Positions 7,359-14,927 of a DNA stretch of 35,261 nt are shown piece by piece. The translations under genes and the position numbers were made by a program. The notes beneath the pieces were generated by a model, which saw nothing but the letters and a program-made list of their open reading frames with translations, was not told where the DNA came from and did no database searches. The stretch is from Clostridia bacterium (lineage in GTDB: Bacteria > Bacillota > Clostridia > DUPQ01). Position 1 is the first letter of the stretch. Each line of letters starts with the position of its first letter. The stretch covers positions 1 through 35,261 of the forward strand of contig JAFGIJ010000193.1 in the NCBI GenBank assembly GCA_016929655.1, given 5' to 3'.

Positions 7359-8678
7359 TTATCGAAAATCCCTGTCTATGACTCTTGCTGCCTTCAGAAA
7401 ATCATATTCAGGTTCAATGTTCCTAAGCCCATATTTTATATAAATATAGTCATGGGTCAACCTTCCGTAAAATTCATTTTCAATATTACGCGCTTTTTCA
7501 ATTTCTTTTAATATTTCCATTGGTGTACAGCTTCTGTCAGCATTATCACAGACTCTGTACAGACGTTCCAGCATAAATCCATAAAGGTACTTAATTTTTT
7601 CTGATGTTGTCCGTTTTTCTGCAAGCCCCTTCTTTGTATATGTATAATCGGATTTTCTTATAACATGTAGTTTAGTTTTATCAAAGTAGGTTTCTTCTTC
7701 ATATTCCTCGTTTTCAAATCTATGGCTTCTCAATCTATTGTTTCTTTCAAATTTTATTGTCAAAAGGTACTTGATCAGCATTATAATACCTAAGATACAT
7801 GTACCGGCTAATATTACTCCTATAAAAATAAATATGATTATTGCAATAATAGAAATTTCTTCCTGTGGGATATTAGCAATTTCACTTTCTTCGGCAGTAC
7901 CAATGAACTCCATACTGTACATCCACTCCGTAAACTTGCTTGCAATATAGTACAATGAAGAAAAGACAGATGCTGCCCATCTATACAAAAATGTGCAGTA
8001 ACGGCTTATAACGATTATAAAGATACCAATGCCTGTCAACCCAATAACTGTTTTTGTATTAAGGCCAAAAATGCTTTTGGCATCCTTAACATTTATGTCT
8101 TTCTGACTAAAAATCCTTTTATATAAGTTTAATCTGCTCAAAGCAAGTATGCTTGTGAAAACAAATATGAACATCAGTCCCCAAATAACTCCCTTTGTTG
8201 TTTGGTCATTGGAAGTAGCCAGGAAGATAGTACCCATTGCCAAAGGAGCAAGACCGCTTAGGGATAGTTTTTTTGTGATTCCATAAGTATAGTCATATAA
8301 GCCCACAATCAAGCCAAGTAAATATAAACCACTGTTGTATGCGGAAATATACAGGCCAACAGTTTCGAATATCAAGATATTGAATTCATATGACACTGGG
8401 AAAATCAATAACACCGTAAAGACAAAATACTGTTCACCTAAACGAATATCACCGTTTTCATCATATTTAATCAACTTTATTTTTTTTCTGCAAAAATTGA
8501 CAGCAATTCTTCCGGCCAATATCCCTGCAAGTAAAAACCCTAGAAAATTGACTGTAGGAAAGAATACACTTTTATTCGGGTTCATTGATAACAAGATGGC
8601 ATAATATAAACCACCATAACTGCTTGTTACAAGAAGTGCATTTAAAAATCTATTAAAAGTATCGAATTTATCTCTCAA
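7359..8678 (-). CDS. Multi-pass membrane protein with C-terminal DUF4129-like domain
   Basis: A 439-residue protein with about seven or eight hydrophobic segments in residues 12-310, followed by a ~120-residue cytoplasmic tail. The tail has the pattern KIKYLYGFMLERLYR ... CTPMEILKEIEKAR ... FYGRLTHDYIYIKYG, which fits the DUF4129 domain commonly found at the C-terminus of transglutaminase-associated membrane proteins. No transglutaminase catalytic domain is present and no transglutaminase gene lies nearby. The start is a TTG codon at 8678 behind AAGGGGGGAAC. A possible promoter on the minus strand is TTGTGA-18-TATTCT in the 240-base AT-rich spacer (8679-8918) shared with the divergent lipoprotein gene. 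The function is unknown. Confidence 0.7.
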   Translation of the reverse strand: MRDKFDTFNRFLNALLVTSSYGGLYYAILLSMNPNKSVFFPTVNFLGFLLAGILAGRIAVNFCRKKIKLIKYDENGDIRLGEQYFVFTVLLIFPVSYEFNILIFETVGLYISAYNSGLYLLGLIVGLYDYTYGITKKLSLSGLAPLAMGTIFLATSNDQTTKGVIWGLMFIFVFTSILALSRLNLYKRIFSQKDINVKDAKSIFGLNTKTVIGLTGIGIFIIVISRYCTFLYRWAASVFSSLYYIASKFTEWMYSMEFIGTAEESEIANIPQEEISIIAIIIFIFIGVILAGTCILGIIMLIKYLLTIKFERNNRLRSHRFENEEYEEETYFDKTKLHVIRKSDYTYTKKGLAEKRTTSEKIKYLYGFMLERLYRVCDNADRSCTPMEILKEIEKARNIENEFYGRLTHDYIYIKYGLRNIEPEYDFLKAARVIDRDFR

Positions 8679-8918
8679 GTTCCCCCCTTATAGAATTAAT
8701 CCATTTAATATCCTCTTTATCCCTGTTTTGAGAACATGCACAAATCAATAATATCACTGCTTTATGTTAGAATATTTACAGTACAATAATATTCACAAAT
8801 TGTTTACATTTTAATGTTTTAAAATTTTTTGCCATTATATATTGTTCTTCTTCGGGATTTATGGAACTTTTCAATACAAATTTCGTTATATATACATAAC
8901 AATAAAAGGAGAACACGA

Positions 8919-9869
8919 ATGAAAACCAGCAAACTTATCATCACGACACTTATAGCAATTACATCATTATCTTTGCTTCTGGCAGGATGCGGACAGGATG
9001 ATTCAGAAATTACAGCACCACCATCAAATATACCCGGTGCATCAACCGAAAGCACTTCACCTGCACCAAGCAACGGTATAACAGTCAACAAAATTGAATT
9101 TGAAGAGATTACTGAGGACGACCTTGATGTTGAAATGGCAAATCTGATTAATGACATGGCACTGGAAGGCGGTTTCTATTACTGGGTTGATTCCGAAGGA
9201 ACATATACCGTTTTTATAGGGCTTGGAGAAAGACCTACTTCAGGATACGAAATCAAAGTTCTTTCAGTGGAAGACAATGAGGGAAAAACCAATATAACAG
9301 TTGAGGAAACCAAGCCTGCTGAAGATGATATGGTAGCACAGGTCATCACCTATCCATACACTGTCGTTCAAATGAAGGGTATCACCAACAACTTTAATAT
9401 CACTGATACCAAGGGAACAGAATTCGCTGCAATAGAATTAGAAAATCTTGCAAGGCACATGGTTGTATGCATATATCAGGGTCTGATTGATAATACAAGC
9501 ATTGAAACCACCCTCGATGGAGAACCTGTAGTCTTCAGGAATAACCAAATGGCATCAAAGGTGGATGGGATTGATGAAGGAACTTTGGTGACTATAATTT
9601 ACACTACCAACGATGAAGGTCAGATGATACTTGAAAGTATAGTTGAGGTTGAAGTTGATTCCGAGACCATTGATGCAACAGGAATCTATCAGGGACTTAT
9701 TGATGGAAACAGCATTGAGGTACTGGTTGATGGTGTCTATATGGCACTAAGGAATACCGAAGTTGAAACCATGACTGAAGGTCTGAAAAAGGATGATTCA
9801 GTTGAGATTAAGTATACTGTTTCATCAGAAGATCAGTTCCTGCTTATAAGTATCGGCCCTTCCAAATGA
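8919..9869 (+). CDS. Lipoprotein with PrcB C-terminal-like domain and a duplicated module
   Basis: A 316-residue lipoprotein. The start at 8919 is chosen over an in-frame ATG at 8829 because it follows AAAAGGAGAACACGA and directly begins a signal peptide (MKTSKLIITTLIAITSLSLL) with lipobox LLAGC. Residues ~75-150 contain FIGLGERPTSGYEIKVLSVE and a later VITYPYTVVQMKG, which fits the PrcB C-terminal domain (a protease-complex-associated fold). Two ~60-residue repeats then follow, each opening with IYQGLID-x-x-SIE, so an internal duplication has occurred. The protein probably sits on the outer face of the membrane. It is monocistronic, with a clean terminator at 9905. Confidence 0.72.
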   Translation: MKTSKLIITTLIAITSLSLLLAGCGQDDSEITAPPSNIPGASTESTSPAPSNGITVNKIEFEEITEDDLDVEMANLINDMALEGGFYYWVDSEGTYTVFIGLGERPTSGYEIKVLSVEDNEGKTNITVEETKPAEDDMVAQVITYPYTVVQMKGITNNFNITDTKGTEFAAIELENLARHMVVCIYQGLIDNTSIETTLDGEPVVFRNNQMASKVDGIDEGTLVTIIYTTNDEGQMILESIVEVEVDSETIDATGIYQGLIDGNSIEVLVDGVYMALRNTEVETMTEGLKKDDSVEIKYTVSSEDQFLLISIGPSK

Positions 9870-9904
9870 CCACTAATGCATTTTGATCAATAATTGATTT
9901 TACC

Positions 9905-9930
9905 AACCCACCATGATGGTGGGTTTTTGT
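9905..9930 (+). terminator. Intrinsic terminator after the PrcB-like lipoprotein
   Basis: AACCCACC (9905-9912) pairs with GGTGGGTT (9918-9925) around a five-base loop and is followed by a T-rich run TTTTTGTTTG. It lies 36 bases after the stop codon of the lipoprotein gene. Confidence 0.9.
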
Positions 9931-9993
9931 TTGTCATTGAATATATTCAATTATCCTATTTATTATTACCTGGCACCACCATTCAGTACCAAT

Positions 9994-10011
9994 TTGTTAA
10001 TTAAATAACAC
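9994..10011. promoter_or_regulatory. Rex-like operator upstream of hydCBA
   Basis: TTGTTAATTAAATAACAC matches the Rex consensus TTGTTAA-N4-TTAACAA at 12 of 14 defined positions. It sits seven bases upstream of the -35 box of the hydrogenase promoter. Rex senses the NADH/NAD+ ratio and represses fermentative genes; NADH-linked hydrogenases are known Rex targets in clostridia. The rex gene itself is not in the window. Confidence 0.7.
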
Positions 10012-10017
10012 AAACCA

Positions 10018-10046
10018 TTGAACCACTGTCTTTGCAGGTGTAGAAT
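10018..10046 (+). promoter_or_regulatory. Promoter of the hydCBA operon
   Basis: TTGAAC (10018-10023), a 17-base spacer and TAGAAT (10041-10046) form a good sigma-70/SigA-type promoter. The predicted start near 10053 leaves a 5' leader of about 185 bases before hydC. Confidence 0.75.
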
Positions 10047-10052
10047 AAGAAC

Positions 10053-10138
10053 GTCAAAAGATTAACGAAGGGCACTGAAGCTTTTGACCGACTCATCTCA
10101 TTTAAAGCCAGGCTTTTGGGCATCCATTAACGAGGGGC
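10053..10138 (+). other. Structured 5' leader with a repeated ATTAACGARGGGC motif
   Basis: The first part of the hyd leader folds as GTCAAAAG (10053-10060) against CTTTTGAC (10081-10088). The loop opens with ATTAACGAAGGGC (10061-10073). A second hairpin pairs AAAGCC (10104-10109) with GGGCTTT, and its 3' arm begins in ATTAACGAGGGGC (10126-10138). The two 13-mers differ at one base and are 65 bases apart. I do not recognise a known riboswitch. From 10139 to the hydC ribosome site I see nothing further. Confidence 0.5.
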
Positions 10139-10237
10139 TTTCATACGTGGCATAAAAGAACATACAGTGGAAAAATATTTAGCTAATTTGGCAAGGTAAT
10201 TTTTGGCAACTGAATTTTCATTTATGGAGGTAGAAAC

Positions 10238-10702
10238 ATGCAAGTCAAAGACGCCCTGGATAAGTATGGCCGTTCTCCCGATAAACTGATCGGGGCCATG
10301 CTGGCATATCAGAACAGTACACCCTGCAACTATCTGACCGAAGATGACATCAGGGAATTTGCAAAGGAAACCGGACTGCCCGAGAGCAGAGTTCACAGTG
10401 TTGCTTCATTTTATTCATTGCTGTCAACCAAACCACGGGGAAAATACATCGTGCAGGTCTGCTATGATGTACCCTGCTATGTTAATGACTCTTTGAACCT
10501 GGTAAAGGAACTGGAACGTATGCTCAAGGCAAAAATGGGTGAAACAACGGAAGATGGATTATTCACCCTTGAGTATTCAAGCTGTCTTGGCTGCTGCGAT
10601 AAAGCACCGGCTATGCAGATTGGTGAAAACCTGTACGGTAGTTTAACCAAGGAGAAACTCTCAGATATATTAACTGAGTACAGGAGGAAACGACATGAGT
10701 GA
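10238..10702 (+). CDS. hydC: NADH-dependent [FeFe] hydrogenase, NuoE-like [2Fe-2S] subunit
   Basis: A 154-residue thioredoxin-fold [2Fe-2S] protein of the NuoE/HydC/HndA family. The four cluster cysteines are seen as VCYDVPC (near residues 79-84) and CLGCC (near residue 120). The N-terminal SVASFYSLLSTKPRGKY is diagnostic of the family. It passes electrons between NADH:FMN in HydB and the hydrogenase subunit HydA. The start follows GGAGGTAGAAAC. The gene overlaps hydB by 8 bases, and the hydB ribosome site AGGAGG lies inside its last codons, so the two are translationally coupled. It is the first gene of the Rex-linked hyd operon. HydE/F/G maturases are not in the window. Confidence 0.9.
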   Translation: MQVKDALDKYGRSPDKLIGAMLAYQNSTPCNYLTEDDIREFAKETGLPESRVHSVASFYSLLSTKPRGKYIVQVCYDVPCYVNDSLNLVKELERMLKAKMGETTEDGLFTLEYSSCLGCCDKAPAMQIGENLYGSLTKEKLSDILTEYRRKRHE

Positions 10703-11966
10703 ATTAATTTACAGACTTTTAACGAAAAATTTCAATCAAATCGACCCCGGTTCTATAGATGATTATGTTACAAGGGGTGGGTACTTGTCTTTGAAAAAAG
10801 CTTTGAAAATGAAAGACATGGAAATCATTGATGAAATCAAAGCATCCGGTCTTAAAGGAAGAGGCGGAGCTGCATTTCCCACGGGGTTGAAGATGGAAGC
10901 CGTGAAAATGGCAGAAGGCAGTCCCAAATATATAATATGCAATGCTGATGAAGGCGAACCGGGAAATTTCAAGGACCGTTATCTGATGGAAAATGATCCC
11001 CATCAGGTTATAGAAGGAATGGTTATATGTGCAATAGCCACAGGTATTCGCTTTGGTTATATATTCATCAGAGGTGAGTATGTCAAATCACAAAAAATAA
11101 TGGAAACAGCGTTGGAACAAGCACGTGGAAAGGGGTTCCTTGGAGAAAACATACTCAATACCGGTTTTAATTTTGATATTGATATTTATACCGGAGCAGG
11201 CTCATATGTCTGTGGCGAGGAATTTGCCCTGCTTGTTACAATCGAAGGTAAATCAGGCAGAGCAACATATAAACCACCTTTTCCAACGACCATGGGATTG
11301 TATGATAAACCAACACAAATAAACAATGTGGAAACATTCTGCACAATTCCACACATAATTGAGCTTGGTGGCACTGGCTTTGGTAAAATCGGTACTGCTT
11401 CTTCAAAGGGTACCAAGCTGGTATGTCTCAGCGGGAATGTGAAGCGGCCGGGACTTTACGAAGTGCCTTTTGGAACAACGGTCCGTCAGGTGATTTATGA
11501 CCTTGGCGGTGGTGTTCCAAACAACAGAACCATCAAAATGGTTCAGTTAGGTGGAGCATCGGGACCCATACTTCCAGATGAAATGCTGGATGTAGCCATT
11601 GATTTTGATGAAATGAGAAAAAATGACCTGACATTCGGTTCCGGCGCAATTATTGTCATGGATGAAAGAATCGATGTGCTTGACATTCTAAAAAGAATTG
11701 TACAGTTTTTCCATCATGAATCCTGCGGTAAATGCACCCCCTGCCGTGAAGGACTCACCCAGCTCCTGATATTAATTGATAGATTCATTGAAGGAACTGC
11801 CTCTATGCAGGATCTTTCACTAATGAATATACTGATGGATACAATGACCAACTCATCAATATGTGGTCTTGGTCAGGCAGCTCCAACTGCTGTACGCAAG
11901 GCACTTGAATATTTTCCAGAGGAATTCACATCCAGGATCAGCAACCATGTTGCTGCTGCAATGTGA
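10695..11966 (+). CDS. hydB: NADH-dependent [FeFe] hydrogenase, NuoF-like flavin subunit
   Basis: A 423-residue NuoF homologue that oxidises NADH through FMN. The nucleotide-binding segment GLKGRGGAAFPTGLK, the acidic CNADEGEPGNFKDRYL, the SLBB-like middle part and the C-terminal [4Fe-4S] site CGKCTPCREG (with the fourth Cys in ICGLGQAAP) are all present. The usual GEETALL reads GEEFALL here. The protein is much shorter than HydB of confirmed bifurcating hydrogenases (about 600 residues in Thermotoga and Acetobacterium). It lacks both the N-terminal [2Fe-2S] thioredoxin-like domain and the C-terminal two-[4Fe-4S] ferredoxin domain. This resembles minimal NuoF-type subunits of NADH-dependent hydrogenases, so ferredoxin coupling is uncertain. 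Confidence 0.9.
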   Translation: MSELIYRLLTKNFNQIDPGSIDDYVTRGGYLSLKKALKMKDMEIIDEIKASGLKGRGGAAFPTGLKMEAVKMAEGSPKYIICNADEGEPGNFKDRYLMENDPHQVIEGMVICAIATGIRFGYIFIRGEYVKSQKIMETALEQARGKGFLGENILNTGFNFDIDIYTGAGSYVCGEEFALLVTIEGKSGRATYKPPFPTTMGLYDKPTQINNVETFCTIPHIIELGGTGFGKIGTASSKGTKLVCLSGNVKRPGLYEVPFGTTVRQVIYDLGGGVPNNRTIKMVQLGGASGPILPDEMLDVAIDFDEMRKNDLTFGSGAIIVMDERIDVLDILKRIVQFFHHESCGKCTPCREGLTQLLILIDRFIEGTASMQDLSLMNILMDTMTNSSICGLGQAAPTAVRKALEYFPEEFTSRISNHVAAAM

Positions 11967-11977
11967 GGAGGTTTGAA

Positions 11978-13702
11978 ATGAATATGGTAAATTTAACAAT
12001 AAACAATAGGGCTGTCAGTGTACCGGAAGGAACCTCAATATTGCATGCAGCCAAGGAAACAGGTATCACAATTCCCAACCTTTGCTACCATCCTGATCAG
12101 GAGGTCAAGGCAAACTGCAGGGTGTGTGTTGTAGAGGTTGAAGGAGCGAAGACACTCCAGGCGGCCTGTGCAACTTCTGTAAAAGAAGGAATGGTGGTTC
12201 GCACAAATACAAAGAAGGTAAGGGATTCAAGAAAAGTTGTCATTGAGCTTCTGCTTGCAAACCATGATATGAACTGCCCTTCATGCAGTAAAAACAACCA
12301 CTGTGGTCTGCAGGAAATAGCAGCAAATCTCGGAGTCAGGGAAAGCAGATTCCAAAACGTTCTTGAGGAACAGGAAATTGATACATCAAGCCCTTCAATT
12401 GTCAGAAACCAGAACAAGTGTATCAAGTGCGGACGATGCATTCAGATGTGCAATCAGGTTCAGGGTCTGGCTATCCTTGATTATATTGGGAGAAGTGACA
12501 GTGCCCAGGTCAAACCGGCATTCGGCTGGTATCTTGCTGATGTTGCCTGTGTAGCATGCGGACAGTGCTCAGTGGTGTGCCCCGTTGCAGCCATTACAGA
12601 GAAAGAAGATATTGAACAGGTCTGGGAAGCTATCAACAATCCGAATAAAACCGTTGTGGTTCAGACTGCTCCGGCAGTCAGGGTTTCACTCGGTGAAGAG
12701 TTTGGAATGGAACCCGGTGAGATTGTAACAGGCAAGCTGGTAGCATCACTCAGAACACTTGGATTTGATAAAATATTTGATACAGATTTCACAGCCGACC
12801 TTACTATAATTGAGGAAGGGCATGAACTTCTTCAGAGAATACAAGAAGGTGGAACACTTCCCATGCTTACCTCATGCAGTCCGGGGTGGATTAACTTCAT
12901 AGAACAGTACTATCCTGAATTACTCGCACATGTTTCATCATGTAAATCTCCACAGCAGATGTTCGGTGCACTGGCCAAAGGTTATTATGCCCAGAAAATT
13001 GGTGTTGATCCACAGGATATTTTCAGTGTTTCGATAATGCCGTGCACAGCCAAGAAATTTGAGGCAGACAGAGACGAAATGAGTGTGGATGGAGAAAATC
13101 CCGATGTAGATGTTGTTCTCACCACCCGTGAATTGGCTAAAATGCTTCGACAGGCCGGTGTTGATTTCAACAAGCTGGAGGAAGAGGAGTATGACGCTCC
13201 CTTTGGACTGTCAACAGGAGCAGCTGTTATCTTCGGTGCTACAGGTGGTGTCATGGAGGCTGCGCTTAGAACTGTTTACGAAGTTGTCACAGGCAAAACT
13301 TTGGAGTCACTTGATTTCAAGGCTGTCCGTGGACTCGAAGGTATTAAGGAAGCTGAAGTTGACCTGGATGGAACCATCGTAAAGGTTGCCGTGGCGCATT
13401 CCCTATCAAATGCCAGAAAAGTAATGGAGCTCATAAAAAGCGGAAAAGCAGAATATGCCTTCATTGAAATAATGTGCTGTCCAGGTGGCTGCATCGGTGG
13501 AGGCGGCCAGCCCTTTGGTGGGACAGATGAGCTCAGATTGAAAAGAATCGAAGCAACATACAGAGCTGACACTGAACTACCAATTAGAAAATCCCATGAA
13601 AATCCTGCGATAAAGAAACTGTATGAAGAATTTCTGGGAGAACCTCTTGGTGAAATATCGCACCACCTGCTCCACACCCACTACCACAGCAGAAAACACT
13701 AA
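11978..13702 (+). CDS. hydA: [FeFe] hydrogenase catalytic subunit (M3-type)
   Basis: A 574-residue catalytic subunit making H2. The order of sites is: N-terminal [2Fe-2S] (Cys36, 47, 50, 64), His-Cys [4Fe-4S] (His96, Cys100, 103, 109), two ferredoxin-like [4Fe-4S] clusters (Cys148-158 and 191-201), then the H-cluster domain. H-cluster motifs are L1 TSCSPGW (Cys300), L2 MPCTAKK (Cys356) and L3 MCCPGGCIGGGGQP. The C-terminal small-subunit motif HHLLHTHY is intact. There is no extra C-terminal [2Fe-2S] domain. The start at 11978 is preferred to an in-frame GTG at 11963, because GAGGAGG lies between them six bases before the ATG. L1 has Ser where many enzymes have a second Cys. A terminator follows. 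Confidence 0.93.
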   Translation: MNMVNLTINNRAVSVPEGTSILHAAKETGITIPNLCYHPDQEVKANCRVCVVEVEGAKTLQAACATSVKEGMVVRTNTKKVRDSRKVVIELLLANHDMNCPSCSKNNHCGLQEIAANLGVRESRFQNVLEEQEIDTSSPSIVRNQNKCIKCGRCIQMCNQVQGLAILDYIGRSDSAQVKPAFGWYLADVACVACGQCSVVCPVAAITEKEDIEQVWEAINNPNKTVVVQTAPAVRVSLGEEFGMEPGEIVTGKLVASLRTLGFDKIFDTDFTADLTIIEEGHELLQRIQEGGTLPMLTSCSPGWINFIEQYYPELLAHVSSCKSPQQMFGALAKGYYAQKIGVDPQDIFSVSIMPCTAKKFEADRDEMSVDGENPDVDVVLTTRELAKMLRQAGVDFNKLEEEEYDAPFGLSTGAAVIFGATGGVMEAALRTVYEVVTGKTLESLDFKAVRGLEGIKEAEVDLDGTIVKVAVAHSLSNARKVMELIKSGKAEYAFIEIMCCPGGCIGGGGQPFGGTDELRLKRIEATYRADTELPIRKSHENPAIKKLYEEFLGEPLGEISHHLLHTHYHSRKH

Positions 13703-13753
13703 AAAAAACCCATCATCCAACCAATCATCCTTGGGATGATTGGTTGGTGTTTT
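13701..13753. terminator. Perfect-stem terminator after hydA
   Basis: CCAACCAATCATCC (13717-13730) pairs perfectly over 14 bases with GGATGATTGGTTGG (13734-13747) around TTG. A run of eight A lies upstream and TGTTTT downstream, so it could work in both directions. The core is identical to the hairpin at 4445-4472. Confidence 0.85.
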
Positions 13754-13780
13754 GGGATATTTGGTTGTTACCACTCAGCG

Positions 13781-13807
13781 GTCACGTTATCCGACGGATA
13801 ACATGAC
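13781..13807. promoter_or_regulatory. Palindromic operator before pfkA
   Basis: GTTATCCGACGGATAAC (13786-13802) is a perfect inverted repeat around a single A. It extends outward as GTCA (13781-13784) and TGAC (13804-13807) with one mismatched pair, giving a 27-bp dyad. It covers the -35 region of the pfkA promoter, which suggests a repressor site. The regulator is not identified. Confidence 0.65.
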
Positions 13808-13814
13808 CAGTTTT

Positions 13815-13823
13815 TGGTATAAT
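13815..13823 (+). promoter_or_regulatory. Extended -10 promoter of pfkA
   Basis: TGGTATAAT is a consensus extended -10 element. No good -35 is present at the usual distance (CGGATA, inside the palindrome). The predicted start near 13830 gives a short leader before pfkA. Confidence 0.75.
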
Positions 13824-13849
13824 GGAAGCAGGAATCGAGGTTATTTGAA

Positions 13850-14926
13850 ATGGGTGAAAAGAAAAAAACCATAGGAATTTTGACGAGCGGCGGAGATTGC
13901 CCCGGACTGAATGCAGCTATTCGTGGTGTTGCAAAACCTGCCCTTGAAGTATTCGGCATGAAGGTTTACGGTTTTTCCAATGGATATCGTGGATTGATGG
14001 AAGGTGATGCCAAGGAGTTGTTTCAAAGTGACATGTCCGGAATCCTGACAATAGGTGGCACTATTTTGGGAACGAGCCGGGAATCATTTAAAAAACTTCG
14101 CAAGAGTCCAGAATTAATCCAGAAAATGATTGACAACTATAAAAAATATGAACTTGACTGTCTTGTTGTATTGGGTGGAAATGGTACTCATAAAACAGCC
14201 AATCTACTGAGTAAAAAAGGTTTGAATGTAATTGGATTGCCAAAGACAATAGACAATGACTTATACGGAACAGATTTTACTTTTGGGTTTCATAGTGCCG
14301 TTGACATCGCAACTGGGGTAATTGACCGAATTCACTCAACTGCACAATCCCATGGACGTGTAATGATCATTGAGCTCATGGGCCACGATGCGGGTTGGCT
14401 TACTCTTTATGCGGGTATTGCCGGCGGCGCCGATGTAATCCTGATTCCAGAGCTTCCTTATTCTATTGACAGAGTCATCGAAAAGCTTCACGAAAGAGAA
14501 ACAGAAGGCAAAAAATTCTCAATAGTTGCTGTTGCTGAAGGTGCAATGACAATTGATGAAGCAAAAATGAGCCGCAAGGATTACAAGGAATATATGACTA
14601 ATCTTCCTTACCCATCCATGGGATATAAAGTAGCTGCAGAAATTGCAGCCAAGTCCTCCTTTGAAATACGTGTTACGGTTCCCGGATACCAGCAACGAGG
14701 TGGTCAGCCAAGTCCATATGACAGGGTTCTCGCAACCAAATTCGGAACATATGGTGCAGAAATGATTGCCAATAATGATTATGGTAAAATGGTATCAATA
14801 TCAGGAAATAAACTGACAGCAATACCCCTTTCAGAAGTTGCAGGTAAAGTGAAGCTTGTTCCAAGGAATCATAGTTTGATAAATTCGGGCAGACTCCTGA
14901 ATACAAGCTTTGGTCAACCCAGATAA
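13850..14926 (+). CDS. pfkA: 6-phosphofructokinase, probably ATP-dependent
   Basis: A 358-residue phosphofructokinase that converts fructose 6-phosphate to fructose 1,6-bisphosphate in glycolysis. The N-terminal phosphate loop TSGGDCPGLNAAIRG, the donor-site motif GGNGT (109-113), the catalytic PKTIDND (131-137), the substrate motif ELMGHDAGWL and the late PGYQQRGGQPSPYDR are present. Gly in GGNGT, where PPi-dependent enzymes have Asp, points to ATP. The Lys of PKTIDND occurs both in PPi enzymes and in the mixed ATP group with actinobacterial members. Asn replaces the usual Asp of GGDGS. The start follows AGGAATCGAGG. The stop is one base from the convergent mrpD stop. Confidence 0.88.
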   Translation: MGEKKKTIGILTSGGDCPGLNAAIRGVAKPALEVFGMKVYGFSNGYRGLMEGDAKELFQSDMSGILTIGGTILGTSRESFKKLRKSPELIQKMIDNYKKYELDCLVVLGGNGTHKTANLLSKKGLNVIGLPKTIDNDLYGTDFTFGFHSAVDIATGVIDRIHSTAQSHGRVMIIELMGHDAGWLTLYAGIAGGADVILIPELPYSIDRVIEKLHERETEGKKFSIVAVAEGAMTIDEAKMSRKDYKEYMTNLPYPSMGYKVAAEIAAKSSFEIRVTVPGYQQRGGQPSPYDRVLATKFGTYGAEMIANNDYGKMVSISGNKLTAIPLSEVAGKVKLVPRNHSLINSGRLLNTSFGQPR

Positions 14927-14927
14927 T

